From Lingula anatina (taxonomy: Eukaryota; Brachiopoda; Lingulata; Lingulida; Lingulidae), in the NCBI RefSeq assembly GCF_001039355.2, contig NW_019774903.1, forward strand, positions 176,602 through 240,601: a DNA stretch of 64,000 nt, written 5' to 3'. The notes under the pieces are model-generated. The model did no database searches. It was given only the letters and a program-made list of their open reading frames with translations, and was not told the origin of the DNA. Positions 10,801 to 22,525 of this stretch are shown here, one piece after another (positions within the stretch are counted from its first letter, which is position 1; each line of letters begins with the position of its first letter). The translations under genes and the position numbers were made by a program.

Positions 10801-13800
10801 GTCATGACACCGTTGTGTATGTCTCAATAACAAATCAAAGAAGCTGCATGAGCAAGGAGGATGCTGTCATAAAAGCAAAAAAAGAGAAAAAGCAGAAAAT
10901 ATATCGAAATTACCCTCAAAATGACGTCCTTTTTTGTGGAATTTCGACCCTACCTCTATTTAGGAACAGTTTGTTTAGGATTTGAATGAATAATTGAAGC
11001 AGGAAATACAACTGCTGCAAGAAACAGAATGTGCAAAATGGTTATTTAAATAAAAATTTATTTGAAGTCACTAAAAATGATCACAAAATTAGCGTAACTA
11101 ACGTTACATGCCGTGTCCCAGCCCAATGAAAATTTCATCTAATCCTATCTTTCCGTATTTAAAACTCTTCAATCGTCCAAAGTAGTCTGTCGGTTTTATA
11201 TCATTAACAATATTATCTCTTTTATGCTGTAGTACAAATGAAGGTGAAAACAAGCAGCAGCAAAAGCTTTGGGATGACACTGATGAAGATACAGCAAAGG
11301 TATGTACATTAACAAATAACAGCATGACCTGTTGCATTTCTCCATGCATTTGTCCATAATAAATATTCATATTCATAAACAGAAATATTTATAATAGCAG
11401 AAATAGTTGCAGCAACAGATATATTTTTGTATCAAAGCAATGGAGGGAATCCTATTTGTAAAATGCTAAAAATCTGAAATGCTGTACTGCAGTTTTTTGT
11501 TTATTTTAACTCTATCTGTCTGGTAACAAATAAATTCCTGTTTCTCATTAATATTGAACATGCACTGCATTTCAAATCTAAGTGAAAACCGCGTCCTTAT
11601 TACAATCTGCGTAAAATGGTAAAGCAGCACTACAACCTTTTCAACTTTGTTTGTTATTCTAGCAACATGAACTTGAAACTTCTGTCTTGTCTCCTAATTC
11701 AACTACCATCTGCTATGAGACTGTGTGTGGACTAAGTAATGGTGAATATTCAGTCCAACATGTGTACAGCAATCAATATTATGACATGGACACTTCTCCT
11801 AATCAGGTTGGTTGGATAAAATAGTTATTAAACTAATTAAAAATGACAATATAAATGCTCATATTACCCAACTCGGGCAAAAAGATCCCCGAAATTGTCA
11901 GGGGGTTATATATACAGCCGTCCAAATATCAAATTAAAGCATGTAAGAACTCTTAAATTTTAAGTAACCAAGTGATTTATTTTTTCAGAATGAGGTACAT
12001 CAATCTAGGACTGTTCAATCAGCTTCCTGCAGCACTGCCCCACTTGATGATGTTAAAAACATGATGGCACAAATTATTCTCATGCTTGAGAAGATAAAGT
12101 CACAATGCATAATAGATAGTACTCAAGTAACAGAAGATCAGGTTGCTCCATCAGACATGAAAACTGCAATACCCATTTCACCAGAAATGGGGGAAACACG
12201 AGTTCAAAACTGGGGACACAAGAAGCATATTCTGCCTCCACAGCAAGCTATAGATGAGGAAATTTTCCATTCTATAACTAGACCCATAAATTTAAGACAA
12301 GTTATGGCTGATAAAAATGTTGCATCCTCAACAGTTCTGACAAATGGGGGTACGTCTTATCCAAAAGATGAAAATGTACCATCTATCAGAGAGCCAAAAC
12401 AGGAAGATGCAAGCACTTCAACAGTTGGGACTGGCAGTATGTCATATCCAAAAGATGAAGAAAAGCCTTCTACTATACAGCCAATGGAGGAAGACGTCAT
12501 GTCTTCGATAGACCTGCCAGAAGGAGGTACATTATGTTCAAAAAATGAAAGTGTGCCTTCTACTACAAAGCAAACACATGAAAGCAACTATTTTTCAACA
12601 GTTCTGACAGAAGAGGATACATCATGGTCAAAAGATGAAAGTGTGACAACTATCAATAAGCCAACCCAGGAAGATGCTAGTTCTTTCACAGCTCTGTCAT
12701 ATGGAGGTATGCCGCAACCAAAAAAAGAGAGTATGTCTTCTTCTGCAAATCCAACAGAGGAAGATGCCACTTCTTCAACAGTTCTTCCAGAAAGGGATAT
12801 GTCATATCCAAAAGATGAAGGGGTGCCTTCTACTTCAAAACCACCTCAGGAAGATGCCACCCCTTCAAATGTTCTGCAAGAAGGGAGTAGATTATTCCCC
12901 AAAAATGAAATTGTGCCTTCTACTACAACCAAAAAAGAGGAAGATTCAACTTTTTCAACAGTTCTGCAAGAACCTTCTTCAGACATGTCATGTCCAAAAG
13001 ATGAAGGGGTGCCTTCTACCTCAGAACCACCACAGGAAGATGCCACCTGTTCAAAAGTTCTGCAAGAAGGAAGTAGATCATGCCCAAAAGATGAAATTGT
13101 GCCTTCTACTACAACCAAAACAGAGGAGATTTCCACTTTTCCAACAGTTCTGCAAGAACCTTCTTCTGACATGTCATGTCCAAAAGATGAAGGGGTGCCT
13201 TCTACTACAAAACCACCACAGGAAGATGCCACCTCTTCAAAAAATCTACAAAGGAGTAGATCATGCCCAAAAGATGAAATTATGCCTTCTACTACAACCA
13301 AAATAGAGGAAGATTCTACTTTTTCAGCAGTTCTGCAAGAACCTTCATCTGACATGTCATGTCCAAAAGATGAAGGGGTGCCTTCTACTACAGAACCACC
13401 ACAGGAAGATGCCACCTCTTCAAAGGTTCTGCAAGAAGGGAGTAGATCATGCTCAAAAGATGAAATTGTGCCTTCTACTACAACCAAAATAAAGGAAGAT
13501 TCTACTTTTCCAACAATACTGCAAGAACCTTCTTCTGACATGTCATGTCCAAAAGATGAAGGGGTGCCTTCTACTACAAAACCACCACAGGAAGATGCCA
13601 CCTCTTCAAAAAATCTACAAGGGAGTAGATCATGCCCAAAAGATGAAATTATGCCTTCTACTACAACCAAAATAGAGGAAGATTCCACTTTTTCAGCAGT
13701 TCTGCAAGAACCTTCTTCTGACATGTCATGTCCAAAAGATGAAGGGGTGCCTTCTACTCTAAAACCATCACAGGAAAATGCCACCTCTTCAAAGGCTCTG

Positions 13801-16800
13801 CAAGAAGGGAGTAGAACATGCCCAAAAAATATTGTGCCTTCTTCTATTACCAAAACAGAGGAAGATTCTACTTTTTCAACAGTTCTGCAAGAACCTTCTT
13901 CTGACATGTCACGTCCAAAAGATGAAGGGGTGCCTTCTATTACAAAACCACCACAGGAAGATGCCATCTCTTCAAAAGTTCTGCAAGAAGGAAGTAGATC
14001 ATGCCCAAATGATGAAATTGTGCCTTCTTCTACAACCAAAATAAAGGAAGATTCCACTTTTCCAACAGTACTGCAAGAACCTTCTTCTGACATGTCATGT
14101 CCAAAAGATGAAGGGGTGCCTTCTACTACAAAACCACCACAGGAAGATGCCACCTCTTCAAAAGTTCTGCAAGAAGGAAGTAGATCATGCCCAAAAGATG
14201 AAATTGTGCCTTCTACTACAACCAAAATAGAGGAAGATTCCACTTTTCCAACAGTTCTGCAAGAACCTTCTTCTGACATGTCATGTCCAAAAGATGAAGG
14301 GGTGCCTTCTACTACAAAACCTCCACAGGAAAATGCCACCTCTTCAAAAGTTCTACAAGGGAGTAGATTATGCCCAAAAGATGAAATTGTGCCTTCTACT
14401 ACAACCAAAATAGAGGAAGATTCCACTTTTCCAACAGTTCTGCAAGAACCTTCTTCTGACATGTCATGTCCAAAAGATGAAGGGGTGCCTTCTACTACAA
14501 AACCTCCACAGGAAAATGCCACCTCTTCAAAAGTTCTACAAGGGAGTAGATTATGCCCAAAAGATGAAATTGTGCCTTCTACTACAACCAAAATAGAGGA
14601 AGATTCCACTTTTCCAACAGTTCTGCAAGAACCTTCTTCTGACATGTCATGTCCAAAAGATGAAGGGGTGCCTTCTACTACAAAACCTCCACAGGAAAAT
14701 GCCACCTCTTCAAAAGTTCTACAAGGGAGTAGATTATGCCCAAAAGATGAAATTGTGCCTTCTACTACAACCAAAATAGAGGAAGATTCCACTTTTCCAA
14801 CAGTTCTGCAAGAACCTTCTTCTGACATGTCATGTCCAAAAGATGAAGGGGTGCCTTCTACTACAAAACCTCCACAGGAAAATGCCACCTCTTCAAAAGT
14901 TCTACAAGGGAGTAGATTATGCCCAAAAGATGAAATTGTGCCTTCTACTACAACCAAAATAGAGGAAGATTCCACTTTTCCAACAGTTCTGCAAGAACCT
15001 TCTTCTGACATGTCATGTCCAAAAGATGAAGGGGTGCCTTCTACTACAAAACCTCCACAGGAAAATGCCACCTCTTCAAAAGTTCTACAAGGGAGTAGAT
15101 TATGCCCAAAAGATGAAATTGTGCCTTCTACTACAACCAAAATAGAGGAAGATTCCACTTTTCCAACAGTTCTGCAAGAACCTTCTTCTGACATGTCATG
15201 TCCAAAAGATGAAGGGGTGCCTTCTACTACAAAACCTCCACAGGAAAATGCCACCTCTTCAAAAGTTCTACAAGGGAGTAGATTATGCCCAAAAGATGAA
15301 ATTGTGCCTTCTACTACAACCAAAATAGAGGAAGATTCCACTTTTCCAACAGTTCTGCAAGAACCTTCTTCTGACATGTCATGTCCAAAAGATGAAGGGG
15401 TGCCTTCTACTACAAAACCTCCACAGGAAAATGCCACCTCTTCAAAAGTTCTACAAGGGAGTAGATTATGCCCAAAAGATGAAATTGTGCCTTCTACTAC
15501 AACCAAAATAGAGGAAGATTCCACTTTTCCAACAGTTCTGCAAGAACCTTCTTCTGACATGTCATGTCCAAAAGATGAAGGGGTGCCTTCTACTACAAAA
15601 CCTCCACAGGAAAATGCCACCTCTTCAAAAGTTCTACAAGGGAGTAGATCATGCACAAAAGATGAAATTGTGCCATCTACTACAACCAAAATAGAGGGAG
15701 ATTCTACTTTTTCAGCAATTCTGCAAGAACCTTCTTCTGACATGTCATGTCCAAAAGATGAAGGGGTGCCTTCTACTACAGAACCACCACAGGAAGATGC
15801 CACCTCTTCAAAAGTTCTGCAAGAAGGAAGTAGACCATGCCCAAAAGATGAAATTGTGCCATCTACTACAACCAAAATAGAGGGAGATTCTACTTTTTCA
15901 GCAGTTCTGCAAGAACCTTCTTCTTACATATCATGTCCAAAAGATGAAGGGGTGCCTTCTACTACAAAACCAGCACAGGAAAATGCCACCTCTTCAAAAG
16001 TACTACAAGGGAGTAGATCATGCCCAAAAGATGAAATTGTGCCTTCTACTACAACCAAAATAGCAGTTCTGAAAGAACCTTCTTCTGACATGTCATTTCC
16101 AAAGGATGAGAAAATGCCAAATAAAAAGAAAATACAGAAAGGCAGTGCTTTTTCACCATCTCTGCCAGAAAGGGGTGCACCATGTTCAAAAGATGAAAGT
16201 GTCCCTTCTACTACAAAGCAAATACAGAAAGATGCCCCTTTTCAACAGTTCTCCCAGAAGGGGGTCGATCATGTCCAAAAGATAAAATTGTGCCCTCTAC
16301 TTCAACGCAAATACAGGAAGATGCCACTTCTTCAACAGTTCTGCCAGAAAGGGGCACACAGGAAATACAGGAAGGCAGTGCTATTTCACCAGTTCTGGCA
16401 TCATCATGTTCAAAAGATAAAGGAATGTGTACAACAAGGCCAACACAGGGAGGTGCCAGTTCTTCAATAATTTTGACAAAAGGGGAAAGATCAGGTCCAA
16501 AAGCTGAAAGTGTGACTTCAACCAGAACGGCAACACAGGATGATGCCAATTATACATTTCTGACAGAAAGGGATATATCATGTTCAAAAGATGAAAGTGT
16601 GACTTATACTACAAAGCCAATACAAGAAGACCTCATTTCAGAAGAGGGTGGATCATGTTCAAAAGATGAAATGTCTTCTTTAATGCAAATACAGGAAGGT
16701 GCCACTTATTCAAAAATTCTGCCAGGAGGGGCCAAGCTATGTCCAAAAGATGAAACAATGACTTCTAATACCAAACTAACATTGGAAAATGCCAGTTCTT

Positions 16801-17720
16801 TAAGAGTTCTGCCAGAAGGGGCCAAGCCATGTCCAAAAGATGAAAGTGTGCCTTCTACTACAAAACCAACACAGGAATATGCTACATTAACGGTTCTGCC
16901 TGAAAGGGGTATGCCATGTCCAACAGATGAAAGTGAGTTTTCTACTACTAATTTTAAAGGTCGGACAACAAAGAAGGACTCGTCACCAGTTCATATTTCA
17001 GATAATAAAACTCAATTTCCACGCTCACGACGGACAGGTTACACCAAGCAAAAATACAAAGGCTACAAAAAAATTCTGAAGAACACAATTGTTATTATCA
17101 TTTTTGTTTTTTTAACTGGGGGCGTAAATGCCCCACGTGTACCAAATGCAAACCATGTTTACAATCCAATGAATATTGGTAATAGGCATCCTGTACAAGT
17201 TGAAGATAATGATGAACAACCACCAGCACCACCCCCAGTGCAAGTTGAGGATAGTGGTGAGTATATCCATCATCAGAATACACAGCACATTCAAGAACCG
17301 GTAGATACCAACTATTACCAACTTATTCATCCTGTTGACCCACCACCCCCAGTACAAGTTGAGGATAGTGGCGAGGATATCCATCATCAGAATATTCAGC
17401 ACATTCAAGAACCGGTAGATATCAACTATTACCAACTTATTCATCCTGTTGACCCACCACCCCCAGTACAAGTTGAGGATAGTGGCGAGGATATCCATCA
17501 TCAGAATATTCAGCACATTCAAGAACCGTTACATATCAACCATTACCAATCTATTCATCCTAATGACCCACCACCCCCAGTACAAGTTGAGGATAGTGGC
17601 GAGGATATCCATCATCAGAATATTCAGCACATTCAAGAACCGGTACATATCAACCATTACCAATCTATTCATCCTAATGACCCACCACACCCAGTACCAA
17701 GTTGTGAAAATGGGAACTAA
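7842..17720 (+). CDS. Large repeat-rich single-pass membrane protein, family unknown (frameshift near 16,236)
   Basis: Exons 7842-8027, 10243-10331, 11233-11299, 11663-11806 and 11989-17720 have good splice sites and join in frame. The start ATG at 7842 (MAGIFKQKKN) is the first in frame, but upstream exons cannot be excluded. With one base restored the product is about 2,070 residues. Residues 1-190 are unremarkable and acidic. Next comes a long Ser/Thr/Pro/Glu-rich domain of roughly 30-residue units with the signature (S/Y)CPKDExVPST, organised as pairs of 60-62 residues. Then follow a basic stretch (RSRR, KYKGYKK), one hydrophobic segment (IVIIIFVFL, about 17,090-17,120) and a C-terminal tail of four 38-residue repeats (PVQVEDSGEDIHHQ). 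Basic residues before the membrane segment suggest the big domain is cytosolic and the tail extracellular or luminal. I know no homologous family. The frame changes once in the run GCCCCTTTT at 16,234-16,242. Confidence 0.7.
8870..9070 (-). repeat. Dispersed repeat, inverted relative to 19,855-20,210
   Basis: Contains two or three units with GAAAATTGCCTT and an element reading CTAAGTCCTTTGAATTAGTATG. The reverse complement of these motifs recurs at 19,855-20,210. It lies in intron 1 of the repeat-rich membrane protein gene. Confidence 0.6.
9475..9740. repeat. Imperfect internal repeats in intron 1
   Basis: The segment GAAGGCTAACTATGTGG...CATAGACAC at about 9,484 recurs as GAAGGCTACCTGTGGGCCATAGACAC at about 9,614, and more weakly near 9,711. 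The minus-strand ORF here (101 codons) reflects this repetition. I do not support a gene. Confidence 0.4.
12300..16230 (+). repeat. Coding tandem array, 183/186-bp higher-order unit
   Basis: A basic 30-residue unit (PKDE followed by VPST and later a VL(Q/P)E motif) is visible from about 12,350. From about 12,815 to 15,950 it is organised as about 18 higher-order units of two basic repeats, marked by GATGAAGGGGTGCC at 183-186 bp spacing. Seven consecutive 183-bp units (starting 14,359, 14,542, 14,725, 14,908, 15,091, 15,274 and 15,457) look identical at DNA level. The flanking units are more divergent. Confidence 0.95.
17244..17699 (+). repeat. Coding tandem array, 114-bp unit, four copies
   Basis: GTTGAGGATAGTGG recurs at 17,244, 17,358, 17,472 and 17,586, an exact 114-bp (38-residue) spacing. 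Each unit encodes VEDSGE(D/Y)IHHQN followed by QHIQEP and a HP(V/N)DPP(P/H)P spacer. It forms the C-terminal tail of the protein. Confidence 0.95.
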
Positions 17721-17879
17721 GATATCTATCACTAGGCAGTAATGTGTACACAGAATACTTGGCAGAAAGAGCATGCTGAGTAAGTTAGGCCATAATCTGA
17801 AATGCTTAGGATTTTCCATAAAATGATAGTGCATTTCATGTCCACTGGAGGAGTGAGTTGATAAATATAAACACCTGTT

Positions 17880-18684
17880 GCCGGTGTAACATGAAAATGT
17901 GACTCCCCCCCATGAAATTTTGACCCTCAAAAAACTTTATAAATCTTATTTTATTTGAGTATATGACTTTTATATTGTGGTATGCATGATGGATAATACG
18001 TTTGCCCTTTTTGTTAGTTTGCAGGTGAACATTTTAATGAGAATATAAGAAAATTAAAATTGTGTATTTTATCGCAAAATGACTCCCCTATGAAAAGCTT
18101 TTTATTTGATATTTACATGGTGATCATTTCAACATTTGTCCCTTTAGTATACTCTATGAAGAATATATTGGAAATATTTGAAAGTTTGGTGGTAAAATAT
18201 TGGGTGCAAAAAATGAAAAAAAAATAATCATGAAAAATCTTTATATTTATACCCATGGGATTTTGGACTCTCATTAAGAAAAGGCACTATTTTATATTAA
18301 GTCACCATACCATTGTTTTTCACATGGTTTGCATTGTGATGTATATTTTTTTAGTATTTAAAAGTTTGGTGGTGAAAATTTTGGTGAAACTTGATAATTT
18401 TTTAAACAAGTATTCATCTTACTAACTGTAGGGTTTGGACTCCCATAGCCTTCTCATAGGAGTCATTGGGTGAAAAAAATATTTTAATTTTCTTATTTCC
18501 TCATGAAAATTTTCAAAAAGTGCCAATGTATCCTCCATTATGCATACTTCAAGTTAAAAGTTATATATTCAAATAAAATAAAATTTATAAAGGTTTGTGA
18601 GGGGGAGTCAAAATTTCATGGGGGGAGTCAGATTTTCATTATGAAATTTTGACTAGGGGAGTCAGATTTTCATGTTACACCGGC
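17880..18684. mobile_element. Foldback (long inverted repeat) element, about 805 bp
   Basis: The left end GCCGGTGTAACATGAAAAT matches the reverse complement of the right end. The arms remain alignable for about 200 bp inward, sharing GTGACTCCCC, CCATGAAATTTTGA and TTTATAAATCTTATTTTATTT-like segments. The centre carries a second, direct duplication (AGTTTGGTGGT at about 18,184 and 18,364, about 180 bp apart). No ORF is present. A non-autonomous foldback transposon or a repeatedly duplicated palindrome would fit. Confidence 0.75.
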
Positions 18685-19854
18685 ACAGCAGCAAATATAC
18701 ATTCATGGTATTATATTTTATATTGATCATAATTAGTTTCTTATGTTTATCACCAGATTGTGTTAGAAGAGACTGCTGACACTACTTAGTTAACAATGCT
18801 CAGTTATTCAAGGCTCAGTGCTATGAATATAGGTTTAACGCGTGATCTGTGAGGTTATGTTTTTTCTTTGGCAGAGAATGAAGCTATGGAATTTCATTTA
18901 CACTAAAATGTGAGCCTTTGTTTGAGTTTAATTTTGCTGCATAATGGCATTAATGCAATGTCTTTATTTTGAACTATATTTGTGTAATTAATTTTGAGTG
19001 TAGCTTACGTGTTCGAGAAATTATTCTGAAGTTATGTAAGCCTATGGGGGGATGTTAAATGTATTGCTTTGCCTTATAAATGTTACATATAGGTAAGCCA
19101 TTAATAATTTTTTTCAAATATTGATATCACCAATATGGTAAAAATTTTGTCAGAAGGTGATTTTCCGCTGACATAATTTTTTTCACTTTGAAAACTTCAA
19201 CTTGAAAATGAGTCTCTCGATAATTTTTGAAAAGTTTGTCAACTAATATGGCCGCGTTGTCCAGCTCAAACATGAAAGTAATGCGTCAGTTGATTCTAGA
19301 CCATTCAAGTTGATTCAAGATGACCAGGAACTCAAATATGACAATTATAGGTCCGAAATTAACATCATTGGAAGTCACAAGTTATGGAGGAAGAGTCCGA
19401 TAAAGAGGATCCAGTAGGAACCTGAATCGGAAATCAACACTAATCTAATCTAATCTAAAGACAATAATACAATCAGGATAACACTCTCAATATGAGATAG
19501 GAACAATAGTGCACCCCTGCAAGCAGCTACTGTCAATATAGATGGTTTAGATGTGCATTGCCATTCTCAATTGTGGGAACGAGGGTCTTTTGTCTTTAGT
19601 TTCATTACTATTACCTGGCTCAAGGTGCATTTTCAAGCCAGTATTTAGAAGTCACTGGCTGCTGCTCCCCGTCAGTTGTGACGCTATCATTGTTAATGAT
19701 GGCTGTCCTAAATGAGGAAGGCACAATGAAAAAATCAAGATATAATTTCAAAGGGAAATGTACCCATCACTTCTATTCATGTCCATTGTGCAATTTAAGA
19801 CCATATAACGAATACCTAGCTTGTAAACATGGAGATTGTTCGCTATCCAAATGG

Positions 19855-20210
19855 GACAAGAAGGCAATTTTTATATCTTCAGCAGAAAATTGTTCACATA
19901 ATATTGTCAGCAGATCATTTGTGATTCGATTGAGACAAGAAGGCAATTTTCATATCTTCAGTGAGAGATCGAATAAAAGAAGAATAAAATGCAATTTTCA
20001 TATTAGTTCAACGGACTTAAGAACTTTGTTTCTGGTAGATGGTCAGCGGGAAATGGTTCGCGATCGGAGCAAAACAAAAAGGCAATTTTCATATTTTCAT
20101 CGGGAGGTAGTTCGTAATGTAAGCAAGAATAAAATGCAATTTCCATATTAGTTCAATGGACTTAGGAACTTCGTTCGCGGAGGATCTTCAGCAGGAGATC
20201 ATTATTTTAA
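19855..20210 (+). repeat. Dispersed repeat array
   Basis: Four or five related units carry AAGGCAATTTTCATAT or AAATGCAATTTTCATATTAG, together with GACTTA(A/G)GAACTT and CGATTGAGACAAGAAG-like motifs. The reverse complement of the same motifs occurs at 8,870-9,070. Confidence 0.65.
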
Positions 20211-20836
20211 CCCACCCCTCCCTTTGGATTTTTTAAATATGTATATTGTCATTTTATCTTTCACCCCCCCCCTCCCCCACCCCCCCCCTTGACTCCTTGT
20301 AATTTTTTAGGAAGTTACAGATGGTAATTTTAAAAGGCCTGACACCCAATCCTGGGAAAAGCCCTGCATGCAACAAACGTTGCTAATTGCGTAATTTGTT
20401 AAATATGCCATGTCCAGTTTGTACTGCAAGGTTGCAATTAGGCTTATCTTGATCCTTTTCCTCTATCAGGAAGTATGTTTTCTTACTGAAAAGACAATTC
20501 TCAACTTACTTTACGGGTAAGTTCATATAACTTTATCAATTTCGTCATACCCAGGAATTGGGGAGACGTAATTTTGAAAAATTCGTAAGATTTATGCAAT
20601 TAAAAATATTAATTAATTTTTAAGTGACGAAATTATCAAAGTTTTTATTGTATGTAATATATATCTCTCTCATTGTCACAAGTAAGCATTTTCACATTAG
20701 GTGCAAACAAAACAAATTGATCCATGGACTAACTGCATAAGCATGAATTAATGAATAAGCCTGATCAATGTGGAGCCAAGATTAAATTGCTGTGCCTCTG
20801 CAGGGACAGTGTACATGGGAGGCAGGGAGTCCATAA

Positions 20837-20925
20837 GGGGATTATGCAGCATTGCTTTCAAGAGAGTCGACCATATTTCAACTGCAGTTAGTTAGTCCTC
20901 AAACCAACTTGTTTTGAATATGCCC
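20837..20925 (+). repeat. Dispersed repeat resembling 790-875
   Basis: GGGGATTATGCA, TTCAAG(T/A)GAGTC and TTCTGAATATGC/TTTTGAATATGC occur in the same order in both places. Nature unknown. Confidence 0.45.
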
Positions 20926-21775
20926 ATAATTAAATTAATTACAATATCAGCCAAGTTTATTGCCTCTGGGTTGCCAATGCAGCAGGTTTCACGAATGGAA
21001 TATGCCTTTAATGAGTATTTTGTATTTGAATAATTACTGTGTTCAGATATAAAGATAAACTGTTGCCATTAGGGCAAGACATTTATTGTTAGTTTTCTTT
21101 TTGTATATTGCAAGTGATGTTATTCTTGTACCTATACATGGTTAGTTGTCTTAGTTCATGTGATTGGTGTGTATGAAGCAAGCTTAGCTTGGCATTGGTC
21201 AATGTTTTTTTTATAGGAATACTCTTCATGATAATTTCCAATATACATTGTATGTTGCAAGTAGCGTATATCCATCACAGATGCCAGTGACAGTCGGCAG
21301 TACGCTTCAATTAGTTATATAGTTTCATTACCATGCATAAGAGAATTTGTAAGTTTGAGATATTACACTTGATTGGTTTATAATAAGATAATTGTATGTT
21401 AAATCAAGTTTATGAGTTATTTACACATATATATTTTGTAATTGTGTTTATTCATCTTTTTTTGGGATGGTGTATTTATTACTGTATTTACCTGCTTTTA
21501 GACTACCTACGTTCCATTACATTGCATCATCATACATATATGTGTGTAACTAAACCCTTTTCAACCTCAGCAGCTAGGCCTTACACAAATTGTTGGTTTG
21601 AGACTCAAATATACTGAGGGAGTATAATTAATTAGGAAGTGAAATTCAGAGAAGGACAAACACTTAAAATATTAAGTATTTGCACTTGTTCTCTGTATTA
21701 TGTCAAATAATACATTTACCTGTGACAACATAAAGGTACACAGTTACCTGAGACAACACACTGTTACACACTTAC

Positions 21776-21903
21776 CTGAACTGAAGGTCTGTTTGTCTCT
21801 GCTGCTGGTTCTGGGGTCATTGGGTTTTAGCCTACACACATGATGAATGGCCATTTTCTGGTAGTCAATCTCAAAGATGTGACCTGATCTACTACAGGCG
21901 TAA
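21776..21903 (-). pseudogene. Duplicate of WDR90 exon 16
   Basis: Same sequence as the exon at 23,576-23,703, inside the duplicated block. It encodes the ACSRSGHIFEIDYQ segment. No further WDR90 exon follows it on this strand, so it is an orphan copy. Confidence 0.7.
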
Positions 21904-22363
21904 CTTTAAACAATGAAATAAATAAATGTGAAATAAATAAATGTGAATTATGACCTAAGTCTATGAATATTTTTTTAAAGTCTTACACAATTATTTTTTA
22001 ACATTACCTCTGGCAATAAGAATGAATCAAAATCATAGTCATATAATCATCATCGTATAACAGATTTAGTTCAGAAAAAGATTTATAAATTTACCTTTTA
22101 TCACTGTTTAGTTTAAAAAAACGCACCAACAAATAAATAGATATAAAAAAAAAGAAAGAATCAGTGACCAAAAAAGCACATACAACTCTATGTTCAAAAA
22201 ATCTATAATCATATCAAGAAAATACTTAATACAGTTAACCACCTGCACATGAGCTACATAATTCATGTGCAAATAATTTTTAGTATTCTATTCACCATAC
22301 CAAATTCATTTTCATTTTATATTATGAAAGCAGATCACTTAATGGACCTTGCACCACACTCAC

Positions 22364-22525
22364 ACTAATCTGTCCACCGGGTCCTTCTGTGGCTCAAATC
22401 CTGCCTCAAAAGTCACGTCTGTGAACTCCATAGTGTGGTACTCAGCGAGGTTGACTGGAGCAGATCGCAGAGCGCCATCTTTTACGCGCCATAGGCGAAC
22501 ATTGTCTCGACCACAGGAAACCATC
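22364..22525 (-). pseudogene. Duplicate of WDR90 exon 15
   Basis: Same sequence as the exon at 24,164-24,325 (MVSCGRDNVRLWRV segment of a WD repeat), inside the duplicated block. Confidence 0.7.

Larger units (their letters stand above)
17721..21532. other. Intergenic, no gene recognised
   Basis: This holds the presumed 3' UTR of the upstream gene, a large foldback element, a dispersed repeat array and a C-rich run at 20,266-20,289. The 157-residue ORF at 19678-20151 lies across the dispersed repeat array and shows no family resemblance. No WD-repeat exons of the minus-strand gene to the right were found here on either strand. Confidence 0.55.

Noticed and set aside
12846-15875. 1,009-codon minus-strand open frame opposite the coding repeat array
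   Set aside because: It follows from the repeat unit being a multiple of three (183/186 bp) and lacking a stop in that antisense frame. The sense strand has splice-compatible upstream exons and continues beyond the array.
12300-16230. CRISPR-like or satellite array
   Set aside because: The units are contiguous, with no spacers, coding and in frame with upstream exons in a eukaryotic gene.
19678-20151. 157-codon plus-strand ORF
   Set aside because: It lies across a dispersed repeat array with repeated motifs also found inverted at 8.9 kb, and shows no family similarity.
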